Position numbers and translations under genes: made by a program. A DNA stretch of 64,000 nucleotides from Agrobacterium tumefaciens (lineage in GTDB: Bacteria; Pseudomonadota; Alphaproteobacteria; Rhizobiales; Rhizobiaceae), in assembly GCF_009649785.1 (NCBI RefSeq), contig NZ_WJOK01000021.1, forward strand, positions 30,309 through 94,308, read 5' to 3'. The notes under the pieces were generated by a model. The model had not been told where the DNA came from and made no database searches. It saw only the letters and a list, made by a program, of their open reading frames with translations. How positions within the stretch are numbered: the stretch's first letter is position 1; each line of letters opens with the position of its first letter. Below, in pieces: positions 45,086 through 54,581 of the stretch.

Positions 45086-45730
45086 ATGGGAAAGTTGCAG
45101 GCGGGCATTATTCCGGTCACGCCGTTCGAGCAGAACTGCACCATTCTCTTCGATGAGGATACGAAGGAAGGCGTTGTCGTCGATCCCGGCGGGGATGTGG
45201 ATGTCATTCTTCAGGTGGTTTCCGAAAACGGCATCACGCTCAAGGAAATCTGGCTGACGCACGGCCATCTCGACCACGCCGGCGGCGCCAAGGAACTGCG
45301 CGAGAAGCTTTCCCTGCCGGTGATCGGCCCGCATGAGGACGATCGACCGCTGCTCGAGAGGATCGAGACGCAGGCCGAGAAATACGGCATAAGCGGCCTT
45401 CAGAACGTTTTGCCGGACAGGTGGCTGAATGAGGGCGACACGGTATCTTTCGGGGATCATGTCTTTGAAGTCTACCATTGCCCGGGCCACGCTCCAGGTC
45501 ACGTCATCTATTATAATCGCGACCAGCAATTCGCCCATGTCGGCGATGTGCTGTTTGCGGGGTCGGTGGGGCGTACCGACCTGCCGGGCGGGAACCACGA
45601 GCAATTGATGGCGTCCATTCGCGACAAGCTGCTGCCGCTGGGTGATGATGTCGGATTTATCTGCGGCCATGGCCCCGGCGGGCGGCTTGGCGAGGAGCGG
45701 CGCACCAACCCCTATCTCAAGGGGATTTGA
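45086..45730 (+). CDS. MBL-fold metallo-hydrolase (YcbL / glyoxalase II-like)
   Basis: 214 residues. The metal motif is LTHGHLDHAGG (THxHxDH type) with further ligands in YHCPGHAPGHV, GDVLFAGSVGRTD and ICGHGPGG. It lacks the C-terminal glyoxalase II substrate domain, so it belongs to the short YcbL-type group. The substrate may be S-lactoylglutathione or another thioester (inference). GGGAGAC lies before the ATG. Confidence 0.9.
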   Translation: MGKLQAGIIPVTPFEQNCTILFDEDTKEGVVVDPGGDVDVILQVVSENGITLKEIWLTHGHLDHAGGAKELREKLSLPVIGPHEDDRPLLERIETQAEKYGISGLQNVLPDRWLNEGDTVSFGDHVFEVYHCPGHAPGHVIYYNRDQQFAHVGDVLFAGSVGRTDLPGGNHEQLMASIRDKLLPLGDDVGFICGHGPGGRLGEERRTNPYLKGI

Positions 45731-45767
45731 GTTTCCGGGCGCGTATTGGCGCCTCCGGATTGGGCAT

Positions 45768-45792
45768 AAAAAAACCCGGCATTCCTGCCGGG
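45768..45792 (-). terminator. Terminator of cspA
   Basis: CCCGGC (45775-45780) pairs with GCCGGG (45787-45792). On the minus strand the stem is followed by seven T residues. Confidence 0.8.
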
Positions 45793-45822
45793 CTTCAACT
45801 AGAAATGAAAGCCGTTTTAGGG

Positions 45823-46038
45823 TTAGCCAGCAATCTGCAGATTGACTGCCTTCGGGCCCTTGCCGCGACGATCCGGTTCCGTGTCGAAGCTCACTTTCTG
45901 ATTTTCTGAAAGTCCGGACAGGCCGGAAGCCTGTACGGCAGAGATATGAACAAAGATATCAGCGCCACCATTGTCTGGCTTGATGAAGCCGAAGCCTTTG
46001 TCTGTGTTGAAGAATTTTACGGTGCCAGTTTCGGCCAT
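45823..46038 (-). CDS. cspA: Cold-shock domain protein
   Basis: 71 residues, one cold-shock OB-fold. It has the RNA-binding motifs RNP1 (KGFGFI) and RNP2 (DIFVHI) and the usual TGTVKFFN start. The C-terminal half has the Q-K-V-S-F-D-x-E-x-D-x-R-G-K-G-P-K-A pattern of rhizobial Csp proteins. It acts as a nucleic-acid chaperone. AAAAGGA lies 8 bases before the ATG and can be paired by an upstream leader segment. Confidence 0.96.
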   Translation of the reverse strand: MAETGTVKFFNTDKGFGFIKPDNGGADIFVHISAVQASGLSGLSENQKVSFDTEPDRRGKGPKAVNLQIAG

Positions 46039-46481
46039 GCATCAGGTCCTTTTCGCTCTGCCCGCGTTCAGCTACAGGCAGCATTACAGTTTTGCCCCGC
46101 GAGGGCGTTGGCAGGCAGCTCTTGACTATTGAGAAAAAGGACCTTCACAGCGGGAAGTAATGGCGTTCTCATCCAACGTTTTTCGTCCCACCGCCCGAGG
46201 TTTATAGCGTCCCCAGTGCGCAAATTTATAGGCCTTCCCATGCTCGCAAATTGCCCGAACCGCAGTAGATTGCTGCGTTTATGGAAAATTGGCAAGCAAA
46301 AGTTTTCACGGGCTTTTTGTCGGATAAAAACCTGCGGTAGAATTCCTGCGCGTAGTCGCACATTTTTTCCGCATATTTGATAATTGATGAAATAATTGCC
46401 GGTTGCCTTCGGTTTCCGGGCAAAATTTTGAATGCGGCGGTACGATTTTTCCTCGAAACAGAAAAATCAGTTCTTTCTGCG
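46039..46481 (-). promoter_or_regulatory. Long leader/promoter region of cspA with SD-sequestering pair
   Basis: 443 bases with no supported gene upstream of cspA. AGGTCCTTTT (46044-46053; on the transcript this is AAAAGGACCT and contains the ribosome site) is exactly complementary to AAAAGGACCT at 46135-46144. The two could form a 10-bp helix enclosing ~80 bases. Long structured leaders are usual for cold-shock genes; the switch itself is inference. Confidence 0.45.
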
Positions 46482-47384
46482 TCAGGCCGTTCCAACGGCG
46501 GTTTTTTGCCGTTTACGCGTCAGTTCCGGCACCAGTTCGACGATCAATATAGCGGCGAAAATGATCACGCAGCCGATATAACCGGCGCTGGAAATGGTTT
46601 CATTCAGGAAAATCGACGCCAGCAAGGCACCGAAAAGCGCCTCTGAAGACAGAAATATCGCAGCCTGCGGCGCGGTCGTATACCGCTGGGCGACAACCTG
46701 CAAAACGAAGGCGAGGCCGGAGGATACGAGGCCGACGTATAGAATTTCCGCCAGCGACCCCTCTATGGACGCCATGCTGATGGGTTCTACCGCAAGGCCG
46801 ATCATGCAACTCAAGAGAGAGCAAATCGCAAACTGAGTGCATGAGAGCGCAAGCGGCCGTCCGCTTTCGGAAACGAAACGACCTGCGAGCGTAATCTGGA
46901 TTGCCCAGAAGAAGGCGCAGATGATGCTGAGAATATCGCCCTGCGTCAGCGCCTCGAATGCGCCGCCCGAGAGCAGGAATATTCCGCCCAGCATCATCAG
47001 GGCGCCGGGCCAGACGATCCAGTGGGGATGGCGCCGGTAAAGAACGACGGCGATCACGGGCACGAAGATGACGTAAAGTCCCGTCAGGAAGCTGGAATTG
47101 GTGACGGTTGTAGTCAAAAGCCCGACCTGCTGCGTCGTCGCGCCGCCGAACAGGGCGAGGCCCACAAGGATGAAGCCGCCGATTTCCCTGCGACGTGGCG
47201 ACGATTTTTTCGAGCGGTTTTCCATCAGGGCGAATGGCATCACGGCGATGGCGGCAATGGCGAAGCGTAAACCGACGAACCAAAATGGCCCGATCGAGGT
47301 CATGGCGGATGATTGTGCGACGAAACCGCCTCCCCAGATCGCCGCGGCGAGCAGAAGCAGCATGTTGGCCTGAATACGCGTCAT
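46482..47384 (-). CDS. DMT-superfamily (EamA) transporter
   Basis: 300 residues, ten membrane helices as two EamA repeats: MLLLLAAAIWGGGFVAQ...GPFWFVGLRFAIAAI and, in the second half, ILSIICAFFWAIQITLAGRFV...SSEALFGALLASIFLNE. It probably exports a metabolite or amino acid; the substrate is unknown. I started it at 47384, the ATG directly before the first helix. Confidence 0.9.
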   Translation of the reverse strand: MTRIQANMLLLLAAAIWGGGFVAQSSAMTSIGPFWFVGLRFAIAAIAVMPFALMENRSKKSSPRRREIGGFILVGLALFGGATTQQVGLLTTTVTNSSFLTGLYVIFVPVIAVVLYRRHPHWIVWPGALMMLGGIFLLSGGAFEALTQGDILSIICAFFWAIQITLAGRFVSESGRPLALSCTQFAICSLLSCMIGLAVEPISMASIEGSLAEILYVGLVSSGLAFVLQVVAQRYTTAPQAAIFLSSEALFGALLASIFLNETISSAGYIGCVIIFAAILIVELVPELTRKRQKTAVGTA

Positions 47385-47525
47385 TGATGGCACCAGCACA
47401 GCAGGGGCCCGAAGATCATTCCGTCGCGGCCTTGGCATTTCGGGGATTTTTGAAACGTCGTTCTGACGACTTCCCCTGTGCTTTAGCAGCAACACGCCGA
47501 TGCCGCAAGTCGAGGAGAGGGCGGC

Positions 47526-47837
47526 TTACTTGTGGCGGCGGGCCTCGTCCTTCAGGCTTCGCCGGGTGAGCGCGAGGCCGCCTATGCCGAGGCTTATGAA
47601 GGCTGCGGCGGAGAAGATAACCAGCAACAGGTGGCCGCCCGCCCGCGCGGTTGCCGTCACCTGCGGAATAGAGGATGTCTGCAGGGTGTCGATTGCCTGA
47701 GAGGCTGCATTGGCCGAGGTTGCGATCCCGGCGGCCATGGTGACGACGACAAGAAAGGCGGCAATGGCCATCCAGAGGGAAAACAGCGTTCTCTGCGCCC
47801 TTAACCGTTCAACTGATGTCCTGTCGTTGGTAAACAT
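47526..47837 (-). CDS. Small two-helix membrane protein, unknown function
   Basis: 103 residues with two hydrophobic segments (about 20-42 and 68-92) joined by a soluble loop. The ends are charged (ERLRAQRT; SLKDEARRHK). I do not recognise a family. A GAGGCGAT ribosome-like site precedes the ATG. It may be a real but lineage-limited protein. Confidence 0.6.
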   Translation of the reverse strand: MFTNDRTSVERLRAQRTLFSLWMAIAAFLVVVTMAAGIATSANAASQAIDTLQTSSIPQVTATARAGGHLLLVIFSAAAFISLGIGGLALTRRSLKDEARRHK

Positions 47838-47982
47838 GGCGATCGCCTCTTGTCCCTGTTCTCAAAGGATAAAAGAGGCTTCGAAATGGACGGCTTGGAG
47901 ACCGAATTCAGGCGTTCCGCAGTATTTATTGTGGCAATATCGTGGCAAAGCCGATTTCGAGACAATTTCGCTGTCAACGGCC

Positions 47983-48912
47983 TCAAAGGCCGCGTTTTCC
48001 GAAGGTTCGGGTCTGGCGCAGGGTATGCGGCTCGGCGAGGCGGTCTTCACGCGGGAATGCCGGTGTCGCAGTACTTCTGTCCGACCTTGGCGAGGGTGAA
48101 AAATATCCGCTGCCGAGTTCGGGAAAGCGAGCGTCGAAACTCGTCGGCGCTAGTTCGGGTTTTGCCAACACGTATCCCTGCATCAGCAGGACGCCGAGGT
48201 CCTCGCAGATATCCACCTGCCTGCCGGTTTCCAGTCCTTCGAACACCGGCTCTATCCCATCGTCGCGAAACTGGCTGACGATGACGCGCAGAAGGGCGGC
48301 GCCTGCCGAATTCTGCATGAAATCACGCACCCAGCCTGCCTCGAATTTCACATAGTCCGGCTTGATGAGTTTCACCCGGTCAATGTCGGAATCGCCCGCG
48401 CCATAATCGTCCAGCGCCACGCGAAAACCGATGTCATGCATATGATAGGCGAAGTCGGCGACCATCTGCGTATCGGAGACTTTTTTCTCGGAGATTTCGC
48501 AGACGATGCGGTCTGCCGTCATGCCGGCCTCGTGGGCGGTAAGGCGCATGCGCTCCACTTCCTGACGCATCTTGGCCGGGGTCTGGAACAGGCCCGGATG
48601 GAAGTTGACGAAGACGCGGGCGCGCGAACGATTGAGCCTGCCGGTATTGAGAATGTGGATCGTGCGCAGAATACTGTCGATATTCTCTATATCTTCAGGC
48701 GCCACCAGCGAGAAGAATTCACCCGGTGTCACAGGTTCGCCGTTGCGATGGGGGCGCACCAGACCCTCGAAGGAATCGATGTCGAGAGCGCCGTTCATCG
48801 TTCGGCGAAAGATGGGCTGCAGGGCGGATTTCAAGTTGAAGGTGCCATAGGCCGTGGACCATGTGCCATCGACCTCGCGGACAAGACTGGAAAAGATGCT
48901 TTTGGGCGCCAT
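47983..48912 (-). CDS. EAL-domain protein (putative c-di-GMP phosphodiesterase)
   Basis: 309 residues, cytoplasmic, no GGDEF or sensor domain. EAL landmarks in order: FEGLVRPHR (EGL in place of EAL), VNFHP, CEISE, DDYGAGDSD, PDYVKFE (KFE in place of KID), FEGLET and QGYVLAKP. Most metal-binding acidic residues remain, so activity is possible, but two signature positions differ. A 40-residue basic, disordered tail ends the protein. A CtrA-type site lies 68 bases upstream of its start. Confidence 0.85.
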   Translation of the reverse strand: MAPKSIFSSLVREVDGTWSTAYGTFNLKSALQPIFRRTMNGALDIDSFEGLVRPHRNGEPVTPGEFFSLVAPEDIENIDSILRTIHILNTGRLNRSRARVFVNFHPGLFQTPAKMRQEVERMRLTAHEAGMTADRIVCEISEKKVSDTQMVADFAYHMHDIGFRVALDDYGAGDSDIDRVKLIKPDYVKFEAGWVRDFMQNSAGAALLRVIVSQFRDDGIEPVFEGLETGRQVDICEDLGVLLMQGYVLAKPELAPTSFDARFPELGSGYFSPSPRSDRSTATPAFPREDRLAEPHTLRQTRTFGKRGL

Positions 48913-48979
48913 TTTTCAACCAGCTACAGAGACACGACCTCTAGCCGGAGAATATAGCGCATCAAGCGTTACTTCCGGG

Positions 48980-50324
<1,345 letters not shown>

Positions 50325-50348
50325 TCGGTTTGCGATCTTGAACGAAGA

Positions 50349-50377
50349 AGCCCGGCAGCGATGCCGGGCTTTTTTTG
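50349..50377 (+). terminator. Terminator after aatA
   Basis: AGCCCGGCA pairs with TGCCGGGCT, loop GCGA, followed by seven T residues. Confidence 0.92.
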
Positions 50378-50383
50378 TTGCGG

Positions 50384-51490
50384 CTAAAGCCCGAGAAACA
50401 GCAGCATGATGAAGGTGGCGAAGAGGATGAAATGCGTCATTCCCTCGATCGCGTTGGTTTCACCGTCATTGAGGTTGATGGCGGCGGCGATGAGGGTGAT
50501 GAAGACCATGACCGTCTGGACCGGCGTCATCGCCATGATGAACGGCTGACCGGTGTAGAGTGCGATGCCCTCCATCACAGGGACGGTGAGGATGACCGTC
50601 GAAAGCGATGCGCCCATGGCGATATTGACCACGGCCTGCATGCGGTTGCGCAATGCGGACCTGAGCGCGGTCAGGATTTCCGGTGATGCGGAGATCGTCG
50701 CGACCACGACTGCCATCAGTGCCGGTGGCGCGCTTGCGCCCTCGAGGCTCTGGCTTAGGAAGGCCGCCATGAATTCCGCCAGCACGCCGATCAGCACGAC
50801 GCCCGCGATGATGAGACCGATGGAGAGGGACACGCTGCCCTCATCCTCGTCCTCCGTGTGATCGCCGGATGGATGACCGCTGGGATGAGCCTTGCGGGGA
50901 TAGGCGTAGCTGAAGAAATAGCTGTGCGGACCAACCTGCATTTTCAGGAACAGCGCATAAAGCGCGATCATTGCAACGATGGTGAAGGCGGAATAGACGT
51001 GCCAGCTTTCCTTTGGGATGAATTCCGGCACGATCATCGAGATGCCCATGGCAGTCAGGATCATGACGCCGTAGGTCTTGCCGGAATCGTCATTGTAAGG
51101 CTGCTCGCCGTGGCGAAGGCCTCCCAGCAGGGCGGCCAGTCCCAGAATGCCGTTGATGTCGATCATCACGGCGGAATAGATCGTGTCACGCACGAGCGTC
51201 GGCGAGTTGGATTCGCTCATGATGATGGCAAGGATCAACACTTCCACCGCCACGGCAGACAGCGTCAGTATCATCGTGCCATAGGGGTCGCCGACCTTGG
51301 CGGCGAGGATTTCGGCGTGGTGGGCAACCCGCATCGACACCAGAACGATCATCCCGATCAGGGCGATCGCGGCAATCAGCGACGCCGTTTTGCCGGCCTC
51401 GAATATCGCATGTTCGGCCATACAGGCGACGGCTGCCACCGGTATTGCCAGCAGCAACATGCGCTCCTGCTTTAAAATAGAACCCGCCAT
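50384..51490 (-). CDS. Ca2+/H+ antiporter (CaCA/ChaA-like)
   Basis: 368 residues, about ten helices. The two cation-exchange repeats carry acidic motifs: LTLSAVAVEVLILAIIMSE (first) and VATISASPEILTALRSALRN (second). A hydrophilic, His- and acidic-rich loop (HPSGHPSGDHTEDEDE) sits between the halves and may bind cations. It probably exports Ca2+ or Na+/K+ in exchange for protons. The start at 51490 is preceded by AGGGAAA. Confidence 0.88.
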   Translation of the reverse strand: MAGSILKQERMLLLAIPVAAVACMAEHAIFEAGKTASLIAAIALIGMIVLVSMRVAHHAEILAAKVGDPYGTMILTLSAVAVEVLILAIIMSESNSPTLVRDTIYSAVMIDINGILGLAALLGGLRHGEQPYNDDSGKTYGVMILTAMGISMIVPEFIPKESWHVYSAFTIVAMIALYALFLKMQVGPHSYFFSYAYPRKAHPSGHPSGDHTEDEDEGSVSLSIGLIIAGVVLIGVLAEFMAAFLSQSLEGASAPPALMAVVVATISASPEILTALRSALRNRMQAVVNIAMGASLSTVILTVPVMEGIALYTGQPFIMAMTPVQTVMVFITLIAAAINLNDGETNAIEGMTHFILFATFIMLLFLGL

Positions 51491-51687
51491 CGATTTCCCT
51501 TCCCCTGAGAGTGTGAGGCTGTGACGTATCGTCGTTAAGATCAAGCAGGATTTGCGCTTGAGTGCTTTTGGTAGGATAGTAGTACGGTCAAGGACATGCT
51601 GCTCATGCCGTGTTGTCCCCCGTTGGGTGCAATGCTTGAAGCGCGGTTGTGGTTGCGATGTCGCCTACTGAAACAGGAGGAACATGC

Positions 51688-51954
51688 ATGACAAAAGTGG
51701 TATATGAAGTCGTGGAACATGACGGTGGCTTCGCCTACCGCATGAACGGCGCTTATTCCGAAACATTTCCTACCTATGCCGATGCGGTCGAGGCCGCGCG
51801 CATCGTTGCTGCCGAACAGCAGGTGGGCGGCGATGATGAGGAAATCAGCTATCAGGACGAACGCGGCCAGTGGCATGAGGAATATAGCCAGGGCGGCGAC
51901 CGGCCGGAGGCGGAAGTGGTCGACAAGATTTCACCGCCGGCCAGACCGTTTTGA
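51688..51954 (+). CDS. DUF2188 domain-containing small protein
   Basis: 88 residues, acidic. The DUF2188 pattern (VYEVVEHDGGFAYRMNGAYSETFPTYADAVEAARIVAAEQ) covers the first half; the second half is charged. Function unknown for the family. ACAGGAGGAAC directly upstream gives a strong ribosome site for the ATG at 51688. Confidence 0.8.
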   Translation: MTKVVYEVVEHDGGFAYRMNGAYSETFPTYADAVEAARIVAAEQQVGGDDEEISYQDERGQWHEEYSQGGDRPEAEVVDKISPPARPF

Positions 51955-52063
51955 TGGAGTGCGTCAACATTTCCGGTGAGAACAGCATCACGCTCCATGC
52001 TTCGCCGGTATGTCTTGCGGATTTGCGGGCGCAAGGCCGCGCGTCATCGATGCTGTAATGGCG

Positions 52064-53035
52064 CTAGCGTCGTTGCGGCGGGGCGCCCGGATCGGTTTCC
52101 TTCAGGTGGGCCTTCAGGCCGTCGACAAGGGCGCTGAACACGGCACGGCATCGCGGCGAGGTCTTGAGATTTTCATGCATCGCGACCCATGCGTGCAGCG
52201 GGATGTCGGTTTTCGGAAGGACCTGGACAAGCCGCGGATCCTTGCGCGCCAGGCCGATCTGACAGACGCCGATGCCTGCGCTGGCGCGGATCATGGCAAG
52301 CTGGGCGAGGTTGCTGTCGGCGCGAATTTCGAAGGAAATTTCTTCGATATCGGGTATTTCCGGATCGAGCGAGCGCATGCGCTGGATCGCCGCCCTGATG
52401 AAAGGCGTCTTGCGGTCGAAACCGATCATACGGTGGTTGTTCAGTTCTTCCATGTTTTTCGGGGTGCCGGCTCTTGCCAGATAGTCGCGTGTGGCATGAA
52501 ATCCCAGACGGAAATTGCCGATATAGCGCATGACGATGGCATCCTGCTGCGGTTCGGTCATGCGGATGGCGATATCAGCCTCGCGCCGCAAAAGGTCTTC
52601 CAACGTGTCGGAGAGTGAAAGTTCTATTTCAAGCCGGGGATGAATCTCCTGCATGGCAGCGATGATCGGCGGCAGCATTTCAACGCCGATGATATCCGAT
52701 GCGCTGATACGAACGGTTCCTTCGATCTTGCCGACCTCGCCGGAGGCCGCCCGCATAAGGGCTGCGGCCGTCGCCGCCAGATTTTCCGCATAGGGCCGGA
52801 GCGCCAGCGCCGCTTCCGTCGGCATCAGCCCGTGCGGCGAGCGGATGAACAGCGGAAAGCCGATGGCCTCTTCCAGCGCTCCGATATGGCGCCCAGCTGT
52901 CGGTTGGGTAATGCCGAGTTCGCGGGCGGCGGCGGAAAGCGAGCCGTCGCGCAGCACGCTGAGGAAGGTGCGGTAAAAATCCCAGCTGACATCGCGGCTT
53001 CTGATTATAAGATTTTGTATAGCGGCTCCACTCAT
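52064..53035 (-). CDS. LysR-family transcriptional regulator
   Basis: 323 residues. The N-terminal winged helix (FLSVLRDGSLSAAARELGITQPTAGRHIGALEEAIGFPLFIRSPHG) is followed by a two-lobed effector domain (VRISASDIIGVEMLPPIIAAM...). It is divergent from an SDR gene with 63 bases between starts, the classic arrangement in which the regulator controls the divergent gene. Start placed at 53035. Confidence 0.92.
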   Translation of the reverse strand: MSGAAIQNLIIRSRDVSWDFYRTFLSVLRDGSLSAAARELGITQPTAGRHIGALEEAIGFPLFIRSPHGLMPTEAALALRPYAENLAATAAALMRAASGEVGKIEGTVRISASDIIGVEMLPPIIAAMQEIHPRLEIELSLSDTLEDLLRREADIAIRMTEPQQDAIVMRYIGNFRLGFHATRDYLARAGTPKNMEELNNHRMIGFDRKTPFIRAAIQRMRSLDPEIPDIEEISFEIRADSNLAQLAMIRASAGIGVCQIGLARKDPRLVQVLPKTDIPLHAWVAMHENLKTSPRCRAVFSALVDGLKAHLKETDPGAPPQRR

Positions 53036-53098
53036 TTGGACAATTTCGTATATCGCCTGATAGCCCGATACTCCAGCCCAGAAGAAGGAGTAATGGCA

Positions 53099-54136
53099 AT
53101 GATATATGAAATCCACGCAAATACAGCAGAGAATAACCGGCCTCTGGCGCTGATTGTTGGGGCGAATGGTGGCGTCGGCAGCCATGTCTCAAAGATGTTA
53201 TTGCAGCGCGGCTGGCGGGTGCGGGCGATGACTCGCCGATCGGCACCAGTTGATGCCGTCGATGGCGTCGAGCGCGTGACTGGCGATGCCATGAACCGGG
53301 AGGATGTGGTGAAGGCGGCAAAAGGCGCCGGGCTCATCGTCCATGCAGTCAATCCTCCGGGATATCGCAACTGGAACAGCCAAGTGCTGCCGATGCTCGA
53401 AAATACCATAGCCGCTGCCGAGGCCTGCGGGGCAAGGATCGTGTTTCCAGGCAGCATCTATAATTTTGGCCCGGATGCCTTTCCGCTTCTGACGGAGGAC
53501 AGTCCGCAAAAGCCTTTCACCCGCAAGGGCGGCTTGCGCGTTGAAATGGAGCGGCGTTTGAAAATGGCGTCGATGCGCGGCGTGCCGGTCCTGATCGTCC
53601 GCACCGGTGATTTCTTTGGTCCTGACGCGAAGAACAACTGGTTTTCGCAGATGCTGGTGCGACCGGGCAAGCCGGTTCGCAGTGTTCAGAATCCAGCAGT
53701 ACCGAATGCCGGGCATCAATGGGCCTATCTGCCGGATGTTGCGGAGATAATCGGGCGGCTGCTCGATCGCTCGGACGAGCTTCAGACGTTTGCCGTCTAC
53801 CACATGGAGGGTGTCTGGGATTTCGACGGGCTGCAACTGGTTGGGGCAATCGAGCGGGCCGTCGGCCATCCGGTCAAGATGCGGCGGCTTTCGTGGTTAG
53901 CCGTCGGGCTGGCTGCACCGTTCGTTCCCCTGTTCCGCGAAGTCATGGAAATGAAATATCTCTGGCAGATGCCGATCCGGATGAGCAACCGCAAGCTTGT
54001 CGAATTCCTCGGGGCGGAACCGCGAACGCCGATCGATGCGGCGGTATCGGCAACATTGGCGAGCCTTGGGTGTCTCGCCGAGGTGCAGCAACCGGCGGGC
54101 CTTCATCATGCGACCGATGCCGGGGGTAGGGTGTGA
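53099..54136 (+). CDS. NAD(P)-dependent epimerase/reductase (extended SDR)
   Basis: 345 residues. The Rossmann motif is LIVGANGGVGSHVSKML (GxxGxxG). It continues with FPGSIYNFGPDA and then RVEMERRLKMASMRGVPVLIVRTGDFFG, where the usual YxxxK is altered (R-V-E-M-E-R-R at that place). It resembles atypical NAD-binding 10 family members. ATG 53099 (AAGGAG 8 bases before) is preferred over ATG 53093. Probable target of the divergent LysR. Confidence 0.82.
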   Translation: MIYEIHANTAENNRPLALIVGANGGVGSHVSKMLLQRGWRVRAMTRRSAPVDAVDGVERVTGDAMNREDVVKAAKGAGLIVHAVNPPGYRNWNSQVLPMLENTIAAAEACGARIVFPGSIYNFGPDAFPLLTEDSPQKPFTRKGGLRVEMERRLKMASMRGVPVLIVRTGDFFGPDAKNNWFSQMLVRPGKPVRSVQNPAVPNAGHQWAYLPDVAEIIGRLLDRSDELQTFAVYHMEGVWDFDGLQLVGAIERAVGHPVKMRRLSWLAVGLAAPFVPLFREVMEMKYLWQMPIRMSNRKLVEFLGAEPRTPIDAAVSATLASLGCLAEVQQPAGLHHATDAGGRV

Positions 54137-54525
54137 TGGTCACAGTGGCTAATGGATTTTCCCGGCGGCGCCGTATGTTCGCCGTGATTTCGGCAGGCGT
54201 GCCGGTGTTGATTTTCGCGCAGGTGCTGCTGGCCGGGCTGTCGATCTATTATGACGGATCGCTGCTTGTGGTTCACAAAGGGCTTGGCATGCTGATCGCC
54301 GTTCCCATTGTATCTCTAGTCGTGCTCGCCCTTCGTCATGATGACCTCCGGCCAAACCTTGGGCGCGCGCTCGTGCTCCTCGCTCTCTACTGCCTTCAGG
54401 TGGCGTTGATGAGCATCGGTCGGGAAACGGGCAGTGGCTTTCTGCAGGCGCTGCATGTGGCCAACGCCTTCGTAATGGGCGCATTTTCAGACTTTGCTGC
54501 GCGGCAGGCGCGAGGCCTGTCCTGA
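54136..54525 (+). CDS. Four-helix membrane protein (DUF6220-like)
   Basis: 129 residues, four predicted membrane helices, with VHKGLGMLIAVPIVSLVVLAL central. The ATG overlaps the SDR stop (TGATG), so the two are coupled. The pattern of histidines in helices 2 and 4 is reminiscent of small heme- or quinone-interacting proteins, but that is speculative. Function unknown. Confidence 0.75.
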   Translation: MVTVANGFSRRRRMFAVISAGVPVLIFAQVLLAGLSIYYDGSLLVVHKGLGMLIAVPIVSLVVLALRHDDLRPNLGRALVLLALYCLQVALMSIGRETGSGFLQALHVANAFVMGAFSDFAARQARGLS

Positions 54526-54532
54526 AACGGCA

Positions 54533-54566
54533 AAACGCCGCACCGCTGTGGAGCGGTGCGGCGTTT
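54533..54566 (+). terminator. Terminator between convergent genes
   Basis: AAACGCCGCACCGCT (54533-54547) pairs perfectly with AGCGGTGCGGCGTTT (54552-54566) around GTGG. The 15-bp stem serves the membrane-protein gene and perhaps nerA on the other strand. Confidence 0.88.
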
Positions 54567-54581
54567 CAAGTTTAGCACTGA

